From the NCBI RefSeq assembly GCF_004366075.1, contig NZ_SODU01000002.1:1302758-1366757 (forward strand): a DNA stretch of 64,000 nucleotides, given 5' to 3'. The notes under the pieces are model-generated. The model saw nothing but the letters and a program-made list of their open reading frames with translations. It ran no database searches and was not told where the DNA came from. Positions 8,594-16,469 of this stretch are shown here, piece by piece; the first letter of the stretch is position 1; each line of letters begins with the position of its first letter. The position numbers and the translations under genes are program-made. This stretch comes from Kribbella pratensis (GTDB lineage: Bacteria > Actinomycetota > Actinomycetes > Propionibacteriales > Kribbellaceae).

Positions 8594-8797
8594 TCAGCCT
8601 CCCTGCGTCGCGCTGACGATCTCGACCCGGTCGCCCGGCCGCAGGGTGGTCTGCGCCCATTCGGCCTTGGTCAGCACGTTCTGGTTCACCGCGACCGCGA
8701 TCCCGGTGGCGCGATCGGAGTACTCCGCGATCAACTCGGCCACGGATTTGCCGGCCGGTACGTCGACCGCCGTACCGTTCACCCAGACGGATTCCAT
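8594..8797 (-). CDS. thiS: Sulfur carrier protein ThiS
   Basis: A 67-residue ubiquitin-like sulfur carrier. It begins with the beta-grasp pattern VNGTAVDVPAGKSVAELI and ends with the diagnostic Gly-Gly that is adenylated by ThiF and converted to a thiocarboxylate. The thiocarboxylate then donates sulfur to ThiG during thiazole synthesis in the cytoplasm. The ATG at 8797 has GGAGG five bases upstream, and that ribosome site is the very end of the TPP aptamer, so thiamine status should directly gate its translation. thiG follows two bases after its stop. Confidence 0.95.
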   Translation of the reverse strand: MESVWVNGTAVDVPAGKSVAELIAEYSDRATGIAVAVNQNVLTKAEWAQTTLRPGDRVEIVSATQGG

Positions 8798-8802
8798 CGC
8801 TT

Positions 8803-8891
8803 CCTCCCTACGCCGGAATTACCCGATTCAGGTTCAGCGGTCGGTGACGGTCCGGTCACCCTCTCAGCCCACTCCCTGCGAGCTCCCGCGG
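8803..8891 (-). promoter_or_regulatory. TPP riboswitch (THI element)
   Basis: On the minus strand the conserved THI-box blocks appear in order: CTGAGAGGG, then GACC, ACCTGA-type CCTGAATC, GGGTAAT, CCGGCGTAGGGA. The 3' conserved GTAGGGAGG merges with the thiS ribosome-binding site, so ligand binding most likely hides the Shine-Dalgarno (translational control). It precedes thiS-thiG. Confidence 0.93.
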
Positions 8892-8918
8892 ACGTTTCGA
8901 CTCTAACTCACGTCTCAA

Positions 8919-9314
8919 CTAGGACGCGAGTCCGTCTCGCAACAGCGGAAGCACCTGCTCCCGCACGGCCGGTGCGACGTTCAGACCGTCTTCGGAAGTG
9001 ATCCAGCGGAGGTCGGCGAGCTCCGCGGCGGGCTGCGGGACCTGCTGCAGCTCGACGGCGTACACAGTCATCTGCATCCATTGGTTCTCGAGCGCCGCCT
9101 GGTTCTCCACGGTGGCAAGGAACTTCGGTTTGTACGGCGTGACGCCCAGCTCCTCGTGCATCTCCCGGGCCAACGTCTCCAGCGGCGCCTCGCCCGGCTC
9201 CGGTTTCCCGCCCGGAAGATAGAAGACGTCCGGCGCGGCCTGCTTGCTCACCACCAGGAGCCGTCCGTCCTGCACAACTGCCGCCGCGATCACGATCAGC
9301 ACATCGGTCGTCAC
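8919..9314 (-). CDS. NUDIX hydrolase
   Basis: A 131-residue NUDIX-domain protein. The NUDIX box GX5EX7REUXEEXGU is complete: GGKPEPGE, seven residues, then REMHEELGV at about residues 35-57. It supplies the metal-binding glutamates that hydrolyse nucleoside diphosphate-linked substrates. The short, single-domain layout resembles MutT-like house-cleaning enzymes, but the substrate cannot be read from sequence. The GTG at 9314 overlaps the stop of the upstream ArsR/DUF5937 regulator by four bases (GTGA), so the two genes form one translationally coupled unit. Confidence 0.9.
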   Translation of the reverse strand: MTTDVLIVIAAAVVQDGRLLVVSKQAAPDVFYLPGGKPEPGEAPLETLAREMHEELGVTPYKPKFLATVENQAALENQWMQMTVYAVELQQVPQPAAELADLRWITSEDGLNVAPAVREQVLPLLRDGLAS

Positions 9315-10258
9315 TGTGCTTCTCCAATACCAGTCAGGAGCGCCGCGAGTTCGGTCGGGCGGTAGAGGACCTGTTTGCCGGTGCGTTGCGGTTCGACGAG
9401 CCCGGTACGGCGCAGTAGCTGCAGGTGCTGGCTCACCGCGGACGGCGTCACCTTCAGTTCGCCGGCCAGGTCGGTCGTCGTACGGGGATAGGAGAGGAGC
9501 GCGAGGATGTGCGCTCTCGGCGTACCGATCAATTGCGCGAGGTCGTGGCGCGACGGTGGCTCGACGACGGACCACAGGTTGGCCTGACCGCGTGGCGGGT
9601 AGCCGAGCAGCGGTTCGGCGCCGGGGTCGAACGGGATGACGGCGTGCGGTCCGAAGAGGGTCGGTTGTAGTACGAGCCCCCGACCGTCGATGTGTTCGGT
9701 GCGGCTCTGCTCGGCCACGCGGTCCACCTTGAGCAGGCCATCGGCGTACGTGATTGCCGGGCCCAGACCGTTGAGCATCGCGCCCGTTCCTTGCTGGGTG
9801 ACGACGTGGCCGCGGTAGCTGATGTCGGCGGAGAGAAGGGTGCGCATGCGGCTCCAGTACGGCGCCATCACGGCGTCCCAGTACTCGCTGAGTGCCTCGA
9901 CCACCTTGTCCACGGTCAGGTCTTCCGGCAGCTCGCCGTTGACCGCTACGAGTTGTCGCTCGAAGGTTTCGGGGTTGACGGTCGCGATCAGGTCGAGCTC
10001 GTCGGAGAGCTGAGTGAGCGGCGAGGTCGGTCGTGGCGTCAGGAAGTCCGGACTGCCCATGGTGTCGTTGACGAGCCACCGCAGTACGGACCAATCCAGG
10101 GCGGCCACCTGCGGCTGTACGGTGCGAACCCAGCCGAGCTGCAGCGGGAAGCGGCCGGGATCCCGGAGCGCCCGCAACGACAGCACCATCTCCGCCACCG
10201 GCGACACCGCGAACCGGACGTCGGCCAGATCCTGCGAGTTCAGGACGTAGGTGAGCAC
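9311..10258 (-). CDS. DUF5937-type regulator with C-terminal ArsR helix-turn-helix
   Basis: A 315-residue transcription factor with an unusual order: a long N-terminal ligand-like domain (about 1-240, beginning LTYVLNSQDLADVRFAVSP, DUF5937-like) and a C-terminal winged helix of ArsR type (about 245-310, with TTTDLAGELKVTPSAVSQHLQLLRRTGL and the wing GKQVLYRPT). Such proteins are frequent single-copy regulators in actinomycetes. It overlaps the NUDIX gene downstream by four bases. The divergent flavin-binding protein gene starts 70 bases from its own start, so the shared gap could be its operator region. Confidence 0.85.
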   Translation of the reverse strand: MLTYVLNSQDLADVRFAVSPVAEMVLSLRALRDPGRFPLQLGWVRTVQPQVAALDWSVLRWLVNDTMGSPDFLTPRPTSPLTQLSDELDLIATVNPETFERQLVAVNGELPEDLTVDKVVEALSEYWDAVMAPYWSRMRTLLSADISYRGHVVTQQGTGAMLNGLGPAITYADGLLKVDRVAEQSRTEHIDGRGLVLQPTLFGPHAVIPFDPGAEPLLGYPPRGQANLWSVVEPPSRHDLAQLIGTPRAHILALLSYPRTTTDLAGELKVTPSAVSQHLQLLRRTGLVEPQRTGKQVLYRPTELAALLTGIGEAQ

Positions 10259-10327
10259 GGCGCCTCGCTTTCAGTCACGACCTGAAGTATGGCGGAATTG
10301 TCGGTGGCTGGTGGGAGCGTGGTTTCC

Positions 10328-10747
10328 ATGGGATTTCGAGCGATGGACGAGGACGAAATTGCAGAGTTCCTGGCGCGGCCGCTGGTGGCCGTGCTGGCAG
10401 TCGACGAACCGGGCTGGTCGCCACATGTGACGCCGGTGTGGTTCCGCCACTTGCCCGACGACAACAGATTTCAGGTGATGACGCCGGCCAAGTCGAAGAA
10501 GACCAGACTGCACCGGACCGGCACAGGGGAGCTGTCACTCTCGATCCAGACGGTCGACGGGGCGACGGCGAAGTACGTCAACATGCAGGGCGTGGCGCGA
10601 TTCCTTCCACTCGAGCCCGACCTGCTGAACGCGATGGTGGAGAAGTACCTGCCGGAGGAGAACCGCGCGGCGTACCTGGCCAACCCACCCGAGGACTCGA
10701 TGTTCGACATCACCCCACGCCGCATCACCTCAGCCGTCATCGACTGA
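10328..10747 (+). CDS. Pyridoxamine 5'-phosphate oxidase-like split-barrel flavoprotein
   Basis: A 139-residue split beta-barrel protein of the PNPOx-like/F420-dependent family. Recognisable elements are the N-terminal EIAEFLARPLVAVLAV, the strand HVTPVWFRH and the basic KSKKTRLHR that usually contacts a phosphate of FMN or F420. Members act as cytoplasmic reductases or oxidases on varied small molecules, or only bind cofactor. The ATG at 10328 is preferred over that at 10289 because GGGAG lies before it and the usual family N-terminus starts here. It is divergent from the DUF5937 regulator. Confidence 0.8.
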   Translation: MGFRAMDEDEIAEFLARPLVAVLAVDEPGWSPHVTPVWFRHLPDDNRFQVMTPAKSKKTRLHRTGTGELSLSIQTVDGATAKYVNMQGVARFLPLEPDLLNAMVEKYLPEENRAAYLANPPEDSMFDITPRRITSAVID

Positions 10748-10778
10748 CAGTTCACCGCGCTGCCTCGTCGTACCCCGT

Positions 10779-11315
10779 ATGAGCGACTATTACGTACTCG
10801 ACGGGGAGCGGACCCAGATCGGGTTTGTGGCCGCACACCGCGTGGGCGGCAAGGTCCACGGCCGATTCACGGCCTTCGAGGGCGCGTTCCGAGTGGACAC
10901 CGCGGACCCGGCGGCCTCCACCGGCTGGCTGAGCGTCCAGATGGACAGCGTCGACACCGGCAACGACCGCCGCGACGCCCACCTGCGCCGCGACTTCTTC
11001 GGTACGCCGACCTACCCGGCAATGACCTTCGTCGCGACCGCCGTCGTACCGACCGGACCCCAACGCGTCGACGTCACCGGCAACCTGACGATCCGGGGCA
11101 CCACCCACCCCGTCACCATCCCGTTCGCCCTCACCGAAGCCCCCGACGAACTCCACCTGCAGACGTCCCACCCCATCAACCGCCACACCTGGAACGCCAA
11201 CTCGAACCGTCTGACGACAGCCCTCGTCCACCCCGACGTAGCCCTGGCTCTGTCCCTCACCGCCACCCGGACCTACTCGCAGGCGATCCCGTCGTCGTCG
11301 GCGTCGAGGCGGTAG
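10779..11315 (+). CDS. YceI-family protein
   Basis: A 178-residue YceI-like lipocalin-fold protein. The pattern is typical: QIGFVAAHRVGGKVHGRFTAFEGAF near residue 12, then a pair of strands with DRRDAHLRRDFFGTPTYPAMTF (residues 63-85) and TIRGTTHPVTIPF. The barrel binds isoprenoid or amphiphilic molecules in structurally known members. No signal peptide is present, so it would be cytoplasmic here. It follows the flavoprotein gene by 31 bases and could be cotranscribed. A second YceI gene lies at 54491-55042, beyond the island. Its last codons overlap the convergent lipoprotein gene. Confidence 0.9.
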   Translation: MSDYYVLDGERTQIGFVAAHRVGGKVHGRFTAFEGAFRVDTADPAASTGWLSVQMDSVDTGNDRRDAHLRRDFFGTPTYPAMTFVATAVVPTGPQRVDVTGNLTIRGTTHPVTIPFALTEAPDELHLQTSHPINRHTWNANSNRLTTALVHPDVALALSLTATRTYSQAIPSSSASRR

Positions 11316-11905
11316 ATGTCGGAGCCGACAACATCGATCGGACCATCGACGTACTCAGGTCCGTTCCCGCTCCCACCCGAGCAGTCGACGTCACTGGCAA
11401 TCGGAACGCAACCGGAGTAGTTCGGGTCGCACCCACCGGACTGCTCCGGCTCCTCGACCTTCGTACCCACCGCGGTCACCTGCGAACGCGGCTCCTTCGC
11501 CACCTCCTGCCGAACCAGGCGCCTACCCGTCTGTACGCCGTTCACGTAGGTAACCCGGTACACGAGCCGCCGCGTCCCGTCGACCCCCGCCGTACGGATC
11601 GTCCGCTCACCCTTCGCCAACGAGTCATCCGTCACCGTCTTCTTCTTGAACGGAATCACCCGAAGCTCCACGACCTCCTTCGTCGTGGCGACACTCGTCT
11701 TGGGTGAGCGGGACCTGGTCGGCGTCACAACCGGAGCGGATGTGGCACCCGGCCCGGCCGTGCTGGCCGGCGTGGGCGTCACGCTGACCTGCACACTCGC
11801 GATCGCAGCCGGCTCACCCGCCCCCGACGTACCCGAATCCGCCCCACACGCCCCCACGAGCGCCACCACCGCAACCGACCCCAACGCAGCACGAACCAAC
11901 AACAC
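11273..11905 (-). CDS. Lipoprotein with G5 domain and excalibur calcium-binding tail
   Basis: A 210-residue predicted surface lipoprotein. The start GTG at 11905 (GGGGGA six bases upstream) gives a hydrophobic leader ending in the lipobox LVGAC near residue 20. A Ser/Thr/Pro-rich linker follows, then a G5 domain (about 85-150, with ELRVIPFKKKTVTDDSLAKGE and VYRVTYVNGVQTGRRLV), then a C-terminal excalibur-like segment whose DADDDGIACE is the calcium-binding end. G5 domains bind polysaccharide such as peptidoglycan, so a cell-wall-associated role is likely. A longer start at 11959 is possible but would place the leader internally. Confidence 0.85.
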   Translation of the reverse strand: MLLVRAALGSVAVVALVGACGADSGTSGAGEPAAIASVQVSVTPTPASTAGPGATSAPVVTPTRSRSPKTSVATTKEVVELRVIPFKKKTVTDDSLAKGERTIRTAGVDGTRRLVYRVTYVNGVQTGRRLVRQEVAKEPRSQVTAVGTKVEEPEQSGGCDPNYSGCVPIASDVDCSGGSGNGPEYVDGPIDVVGSDIYRLDADDDGIACE

Positions 11906-12082
11906 GACCCATCCCCCAAACCCGCCGTCGGTTCCCCCCGCGGCAGGACTTGTCAGCACCCGGACAACCCGAGCGAATTCCGATCTGTACCATCAGCCAG
12001 GCCCGCCACGCAACCCCTCACCCCAACCCCCCACCAAGCAAACCCCCACCAAACCTGACACACTGTTCCCCTCACCAGATGA

Positions 12083-12155
12083 GGGCCTCTAGCTCAATTG
12101 GCAGAGCAGCGGACTTTTAATCCGCGGGTTGTGGGTTCGAGTCCCACGGGGCCTA
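12083..12155 (+). tRNA. tRNA-Lys (anticodon UUU)
   Basis: All stems fold: a 7-bp acceptor (with terminal G-U), a GCTC/GAGC D arm, a 5-bp anticodon stem around CTTTTAA (anticodon TTT), and a GTGGG/CCCAC T arm, with discriminator A at 12155. CCA is not encoded. Its 3' 36 bp form the left attachment site of the island. Confidence 0.97.
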
Positions 12156-12156
12156 C
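12121..12156 (+). repeat. Left attachment site (attL core), 36-bp direct repeat
   Basis: The last 35 bases of tRNA-Lys plus one base recur at 54247-54282 with a single A/G difference in the T loop. The integrase gene lies 208 bases downstream, which marks this as the tRNA-proximal junction of the integrated element. Confidence 0.88.
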
Positions 12157-12171
12157 CGCTTTCCGCAGGTC

Positions 12172-12189
12172 AGGCGCCGATCTGCGCCT
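12172..12189. terminator. Hairpin after tRNA-Lys (island copy)
   Basis: AGGCGC and GCGCCT pair around a 6-base loop, 16 bases after the tRNA. A related stronger hairpin follows the right attachment site, so the island seems to carry a replacement for the tRNA's own terminator. No long U-tract follows. Confidence 0.5.
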
Positions 12190-12364
12190 CGGCCGACGCC
12201 ATCAGGTCTGCTTTTACTCTGCCAATACGCAGAGTTACCACAGGCAGCTGGCGTCGCGATGTTGAGCGACGTATCGCATCCTGTCGCGCTGCTCTCGTTT
12301 CGCCCGATCTCCGGCCCGCCCAGCCGTTGAGCTTCCACGCGCAGCTGGACTGTGGAGGGCCGAG

Positions 12365-13795
12365 ATGAGCAGACCGCACCTTCCGATCGGAACGTGGGGC
12401 AACGTCCGATCCCGTGCGGAGAGGAAGGACAACAAGGGCAAAGTGGTGGCCTGGCGCGCCGCCGCGTACTTCCGTGACCACGACGGGCGTACCCGTGAAG
12501 TCACCGCGTCCGCCAAGACCAAGACCGCAGCCGAGCACCGCCTACTCACGAAGCTGCGAGACCGCGCAAAGATCACGCAGTCCGGCGAGCTGAGCCCGAC
12601 GGACAAGATCAACGACCTGATCGACCTCTGGATCGAGAAGTTCGAGGAACGCATCGAAGACGGCCGTCGATCACCGACGACGCTGACGACGTACCGCACG
12701 GCCATCAAGAATCACGTACGCCCTGCCCTGGGCGAGCTCCTGATCGGTGAGGCAACCACGCCCCGCATCGACAGAGTGATCGGAACCATCAAGCGCAACG
12801 CCGGTCGATCCACGGCGAAGACCTGCCGCGCTGTCGTCTCCGGCATGATGCAACTCGCCGTCCGGTACGGCGCTCTGACCGTCAACCCGGTCCGCGAGGT
12901 CGAAGCGATCGAGGCCCGCCCGAAGGACCCGCCCCGAGCACTCACCAACGAAGAGATCGCCGGCCTAAGGCAACTCCTGACCACCGACGAAGCCGCCGTA
13001 CGCGCCGACCTTCCTGACCTGGTGATCTTCATGCTCGGCACAGGAGTCCGAATCGGCGAGTCGCTCGCAGTCCTCTGGTCACAGGTCAACCTCGAGTCCG
13101 GCGCAGTCGAGATCACTCACACCATGGTTCGCGTCCCAGGCCAAGGCTTGATCCGCAAGGCCCCGAAGTCCAAGGCCGGCGTACGCGCCCTACCCCTCCC
13201 AGACTGGGCCGTCACCATGCTCCGCCGACGCCAGGCAGCCGGCGTCCTCCCCGACGAACCCATCTTCGCGGACTCCCTCGGAGGCTTCCGAGACCCGTCC
13301 AACGTCCGCCGAGCCCTCCGCCGCGCTTTGTCCCCCGTAGCCAGCACCGCCCGCCGCGACCTAGGCAATACCCTCCGATCCGCCCGCCTCCAAGCCGGCC
13401 TCACCCGCAAACAGGTCGTCACGAAGCTCGGCTGGCCAAAGACCAGACTCGAACTCATCGAGAACGGCCGCATCAAGCTCGACCGCGAACTCGTAGCCAT
13501 CCTCGTCAAGACCTACCGCATAAACCTCGACGCATCCCCCACCCTCAGCGCCCAAGTAGACCAAGCAGCCCAACCCTCACCCTCAGACGCCCTCACCTGG
13601 ATCCGCTCCCACACGTTCCGCAAAACCACCGCCACCGCCCTAGACCGCCGAGGCCAATCCGCCCGCCAGATAGCCGACCACCTAGGCCAAGCCCAAGTCT
13701 CCATAACCCAAGACGTCTACATGGGCCGCCGAATCCACAACCCCTCCGCAGCAACCGCGCTCGACGAAGAGCTCACCGACCTCAACCTCTGGTGA
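12365..13795 (+). CDS. Tyrosine recombinase (island integrase) with embedded XRE domain
   Basis: A 476-residue integrase that should insert and excise the island at tRNA-Lys. An N-terminal arm-binding region (1-70) precedes a core-binding SAM-like domain (75-165) and the catalytic domain. Catalytic signatures are the Arg in GTGVRIGE (about 229), a Lys-containing strand near KSKAGVRALPLP, HTFRKTT (HxxR, about 416-419), DHLGQ and the nucleophile Tyr452 in QDVYMG. Between box I and HxxR, residues about 329-395 read as a complete XRE helix-turn-helix (RSARLQAGLTRKQVVTKLGW, then LELIENGR). This insertion is unusual. The ATG at 12365 has GGAGG upstream. No excisionase gene is recognisable next to it. 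Confidence 0.93.
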   Translation: MSRPHLPIGTWGNVRSRAERKDNKGKVVAWRAAAYFRDHDGRTREVTASAKTKTAAEHRLLTKLRDRAKITQSGELSPTDKINDLIDLWIEKFEERIEDGRRSPTTLTTYRTAIKNHVRPALGELLIGEATTPRIDRVIGTIKRNAGRSTAKTCRAVVSGMMQLAVRYGALTVNPVREVEAIEARPKDPPRALTNEEIAGLRQLLTTDEAAVRADLPDLVIFMLGTGVRIGESLAVLWSQVNLESGAVEITHTMVRVPGQGLIRKAPKSKAGVRALPLPDWAVTMLRRRQAAGVLPDEPIFADSLGGFRDPSNVRRALRRALSPVASTARRDLGNTLRSARLQAGLTRKQVVTKLGWPKTRLELIENGRIKLDRELVAILVKTYRINLDASPTLSAQVDQAAQPSPSDALTWIRSHTFRKTTATALDRRGQSARQIADHLGQAQVSITQDVYMGRRIHNPSAATALDEELTDLNLW

Positions 13796-14171
13796 AACGG
13801 CACCGCGCGGTTGGTCGCTGGAGGTCGTGTCGAGCTCGCGCGGGCCACAGTCGTGCTGACGGCGGCCTGGCTGAGGAGATCAGCGGGGCGATGGAGGCCC
13901 ACCGTGGTCTGGACTACGAGCTGCCCCGCGGTCGAGCGGGTCCAGCAGCGGGAGCTCGTCGACGAGTTCGTCTCCCTCTTCGGGCTGACGCGGTCTGGAC
14001 CACCAGGCACGTCAAGCGCCTGTTCGGTCGGTACACGATCGCTGAGTTCACGCACGCTGGCTGCGGAGGTTTCGTCCGACACCGCTTGTTGGCGAGTTCT
14101 GACACCGCCGGGCACGTGTCGGTGCCGCGGATGTTGGTTTGCGTCGACACCGCTTCCTCGACCGACGGGTG
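13796..14171. other. Gap after integrase, no gene recognised
   Basis: Several open frames cross this stretch on both strands, but none shows a recognisable protein pattern or a convincing ribosome site. It lies between the integrase and an IS21 relic and is probably eroded sequence. Confidence 0.5.
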
Positions 14172-14662
14172 TCAGGTTGTCCGCTGCTTTGTGGCTTGGG
14201 CCAGACGGTAGGAGTCGGTGCCGGTCTCGAGGATGGTGCCGCCGAAGGTGAGTCGGTCGACGATGGCTGCGCATAGCCGGGGGTCGGTGAAGGTGTTGGT
14301 CCAGCCGCCGAAGGAGTCATTGGACGCGATCGCGACCGAGGCCTTCTCCTCACGCTCGGTGAGGACCTGGAAGAGGAGTTCCGCGCCGCGGCGGTCGAGT
14401 TGCATGTAGCCGAGTTCGTCGATGCACAGCAGGTCGACGCGGCCGTAGCGGGCCAGTCGTCGATCACCACTCGGTACGCGTCAAGCCGTGAGCCGCGTTT
14501 GGGCGGTTGCGTTCTCTCCTTCGGCCATGCAGATTCCAGCGCCGCTGTCACGGTTCGGAAGCCGACGCCGTGCTTGCGCTGCAGCGCGCGGTTGGACATC
14601 CCAGATCGGGCATCCCGTCGGATCGCCGCGTACAGGTCGACCCGGGAACGCGGCTGCGTCAT
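14172..14662 (-). pseudogene. IS21-family deletion relic: IstA N-terminus joined to IstB C-terminus
   Basis: The minus strand begins (ATG 14662) with an IstA-type N-terminus of about 70 residues: a helix-turn-helix reading DLYAAIRRDARSGMSNRALQ and RKHGVGFRTVTAALE, up to YRVVIDD. It then passes, in another frame, directly into the C-terminal third of an IstB ATPase: LARYGRVDLLCIDELGYMQLD, Walker-B-like, then RGAELLFQVLTEREE, VAIASNDSFGGW and DRLTFGG near the end. The catalytic DDE core of IstA and the Walker A of IstB are missing, so an internal deletion of about 2 kb has removed them. It cannot encode a working transposase. It is a different IS21 lineage from the copy at 50140-52333. Confidence 0.85.
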
Positions 14663-15082
14663 CGGTGGCACTCCTGACGTGAGCACGCCGTGGGCACGAC
14701 TTTCGGCACCGGGCCACCGCCCGGGAACGGTGACCGCATGCGACCACAGCCCGGAATCACTGGCCCTACCGAGGTGCCTGGTCATGTGCTGCGCAGGGCT
14801 TCGGTGGGCGGTACTGAGTCGGCCCGGAGTGCGGGGTACGACCGACGACGGAGCCGATGAGCAGCGAGTAGGCCAGGTCGAGTCCCACTGAAGCCCAGGT
14901 CAGTACGACGGCCCGGCCTTGCGTGGTGACGAAGACGTTGGTGACGAGCACGCCCTGGATCAGGCCTGTGATGCCGCCGACGACATCAACCTCGACACCA
15001 CCTGTCCGCCCGTGTCCCTGGCGCGACGAAGATCTGCTTGCGCGGTGCCTAATCGGTCTTCCCGCAACACCTCGCGGGCCCC
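14663..15082. other. Gap with possible membrane-protein relic
   Basis: No complete gene is seen. On the minus strand at about 14800-14960 one frame reads a hydrophobic, membrane-like segment (GLIQGVLVTNVFVTTQG, then VGLDLAYSLLIGSVVG) without a start, which may be the tail of a lost integral membrane gene. Confidence 0.35.
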
Positions 15083-15916
15083 TCAGTGTTCGCTGCTGAA
15101 GAACCGTAGCAACAGCGGGCCGACGATCTGTGGGTCGACGACGTGATCCGGCCCCTCGAGGGTCTCCCGTTGAGCGTGGGGTAGGAGGTCTGCAAGCTCG
15201 TCGGCTGCGCGGTCGAAGAAGTCCGAGGGCAGGCCTGCCATGTAGGGGACCGTGATCGGTCCTCCGGTGGTGACCAGGACCGGTTGGGTGACCGTTGCCA
15301 GTCGATCGGCCGGCAACTGGTAGCGGTTGAGGAAGAGGCTGTCGTGGACCAGCGTGGGCGCGAGGGCGACCGAATCCGCCCAATGCGCCGTCTGCTTGCC
15401 TGCCGCTTTCCTGGCCGCGATGTTGTCGTCGGAGGCGCCGGTCATGCGCATGAACAGTTCGAGAACCTCCTCGTCTCGCCCGGCGTCGAAGGCGCGTCGG
15501 GTGTCCGCGACGTACTCCTCGAATCGCGGGCGTATGTCGTCCCCGACCGCGTAGGGCACCTCCCACACGGCGATCGTGTCGATGGCTGACCCGGCCGCGG
15601 CGGCTTCCAGCGCCAGAGCGCCACCAGAGGACGCCCCGAACAGGTGCGCCGAGCCGCCCGCCTCCGCGATCAACGCATCCAGGTCCTCGATCTCCCTTTC
15701 CACGGCGTAGGGCTCGGTGAAGCCGCTCGCGCCGCGTCCCCGACGGGCATAGTTGTAAACCGTGAAGTGCTCGGCGAGAGCAGGTATCAACGGAGCGTTC
15801 TCGGCTCCGTCGTCCTGTGCGCCGCCTACCAGGACGACAGCCGGGCCGCTTCCCTTCCGGTCGTAGGCGATGGTGGTGCCATCGTTTGATGTCACGCGAA
15901 AGGCCATCTCGTTCAT
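15083..15916 (-). CDS. Alpha/beta hydrolase
   Basis: A 277-residue alpha/beta hydrolase. Key elements are the N-terminal DGTTIAYDRKGSGPAVVLVGGA, the nucleophile elbow FGASSGG (Ser near 97), YARRGRGAS after strand 4, and a C-terminal EGPDHVVDP holding the likely catalytic His. Related proteins act on esters or lactones; some are listed as antibiotic or aromatic-compound hydrolases, but specificity cannot be assigned. It is the last gene of a same-strand run that begins with drrA, starts 28 bases after the DoxX gene, and therefore probably shares PadR control. It has no signal peptide. Confidence 0.88.
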   Translation of the reverse strand: MNEMAFRVTSNDGTTIAYDRKGSGPAVVLVGGAQDDGAENAPLIPALAEHFTVYNYARRGRGASGFTEPYAVEREIEDLDALIAEAGGSAHLFGASSGGALALEAAAAGSAIDTIAVWEVPYAVGDDIRPRFEEYVADTRRAFDAGRDEEVLELFMRMTGASDDNIAARKAAGKQTAHWADSVALAPTLVHDSLFLNRYQLPADRLATVTQPVLVTTGGPITVPYMAGLPSDFFDRAADELADLLPHAQRETLEGPDHVVDPQIVGPLLLRFFSSEH

Positions 15917-15943
15917 CTCACATCTCCGTTCGAGAGGTTTGTC

Positions 15944-16366
15944 TCAGCGCCTGAGCAGCGTGCCGACGACGGCCTCGGTGCGCGACCACCGCGCCCTTGC
16001 GATCACGGCCGCCACGACGAGAAGGGCGAGCGGCAGCCAAGGGCTCTGCTCGAGCACGAACTGATCGGTGATGACAGCACCGGTCAGCAATGCCGCCAAC
16101 CCCAGACTGGCCAGGCCCGCCAGAGCCGGGATCAGAAGTCCAACCCCTCCCGCGACCTCCAGCGCTCCGACCAGGTACCGGAGCCACTGGCCAGCCCCGA
16201 TGTCGGCGAACATGTCCACCATGACCGGGTCGCCGGCGAGCTTCGAGATTCCGCCGCCGGCGATTATCGCCGCCAGCACGACTTGCAGAATCCAGACCCC
16301 GATGCTGCTCGCCCGCCCGGGCGTGTGCGCAACGGTTTCCGAGTTGTTCTTGGGGATGGTGCTCAT
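15944..16366 (-). CDS. DoxX-family membrane protein
   Basis: A 140-residue small integral membrane protein of the DoxX family. Four hydrophobic segments are visible: IGVWILQVVLAAIIAGGGISK, LRYLVGALEVAGGVGLLIPA, LAGLASLGLAALLTGAVITD and WLPLALLVVAAVIAR. The GGISKLAG and LEVAGGVGLLIP motifs are family markers. DoxX-like proteins are linked to redox and thiol homeostasis in some actinobacteria. The ATG at 16366 has AGGAGAG six bases upstream and is chosen over the longer frame from 16450. It lies between the drrB-like permease and the hydrolase gene in one transcription unit. Confidence 0.88.
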   Translation of the reverse strand: MSTIPKNNSETVAHTPGRASSIGVWILQVVLAAIIAGGGISKLAGDPVMVDMFADIGAGQWLRYLVGALEVAGGVGLLIPALAGLASLGLAALLTGAVITDQFVLEQSPWLPLALLVVAAVIARARWSRTEAVVGTLLRR

Positions 16367-16469
16367 TCGGCTCTCCTTGTCGTGTCCGGGCCTGGTACCG
16401 GTGATGGCGTTGGCCGAGTGGGCCGGGTTGTCGGAGTTGATTTCGACCAAGTGCTCGCGGTAGCGGCAT

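Noticed and set aside
13792..14211. 139-residue frame after the integrase as an excisionase
   Set aside because: It has no helix-turn-helix pattern, is Arg-rich and low in coding character, and begins inside the integrase stop region without a ribosome site.
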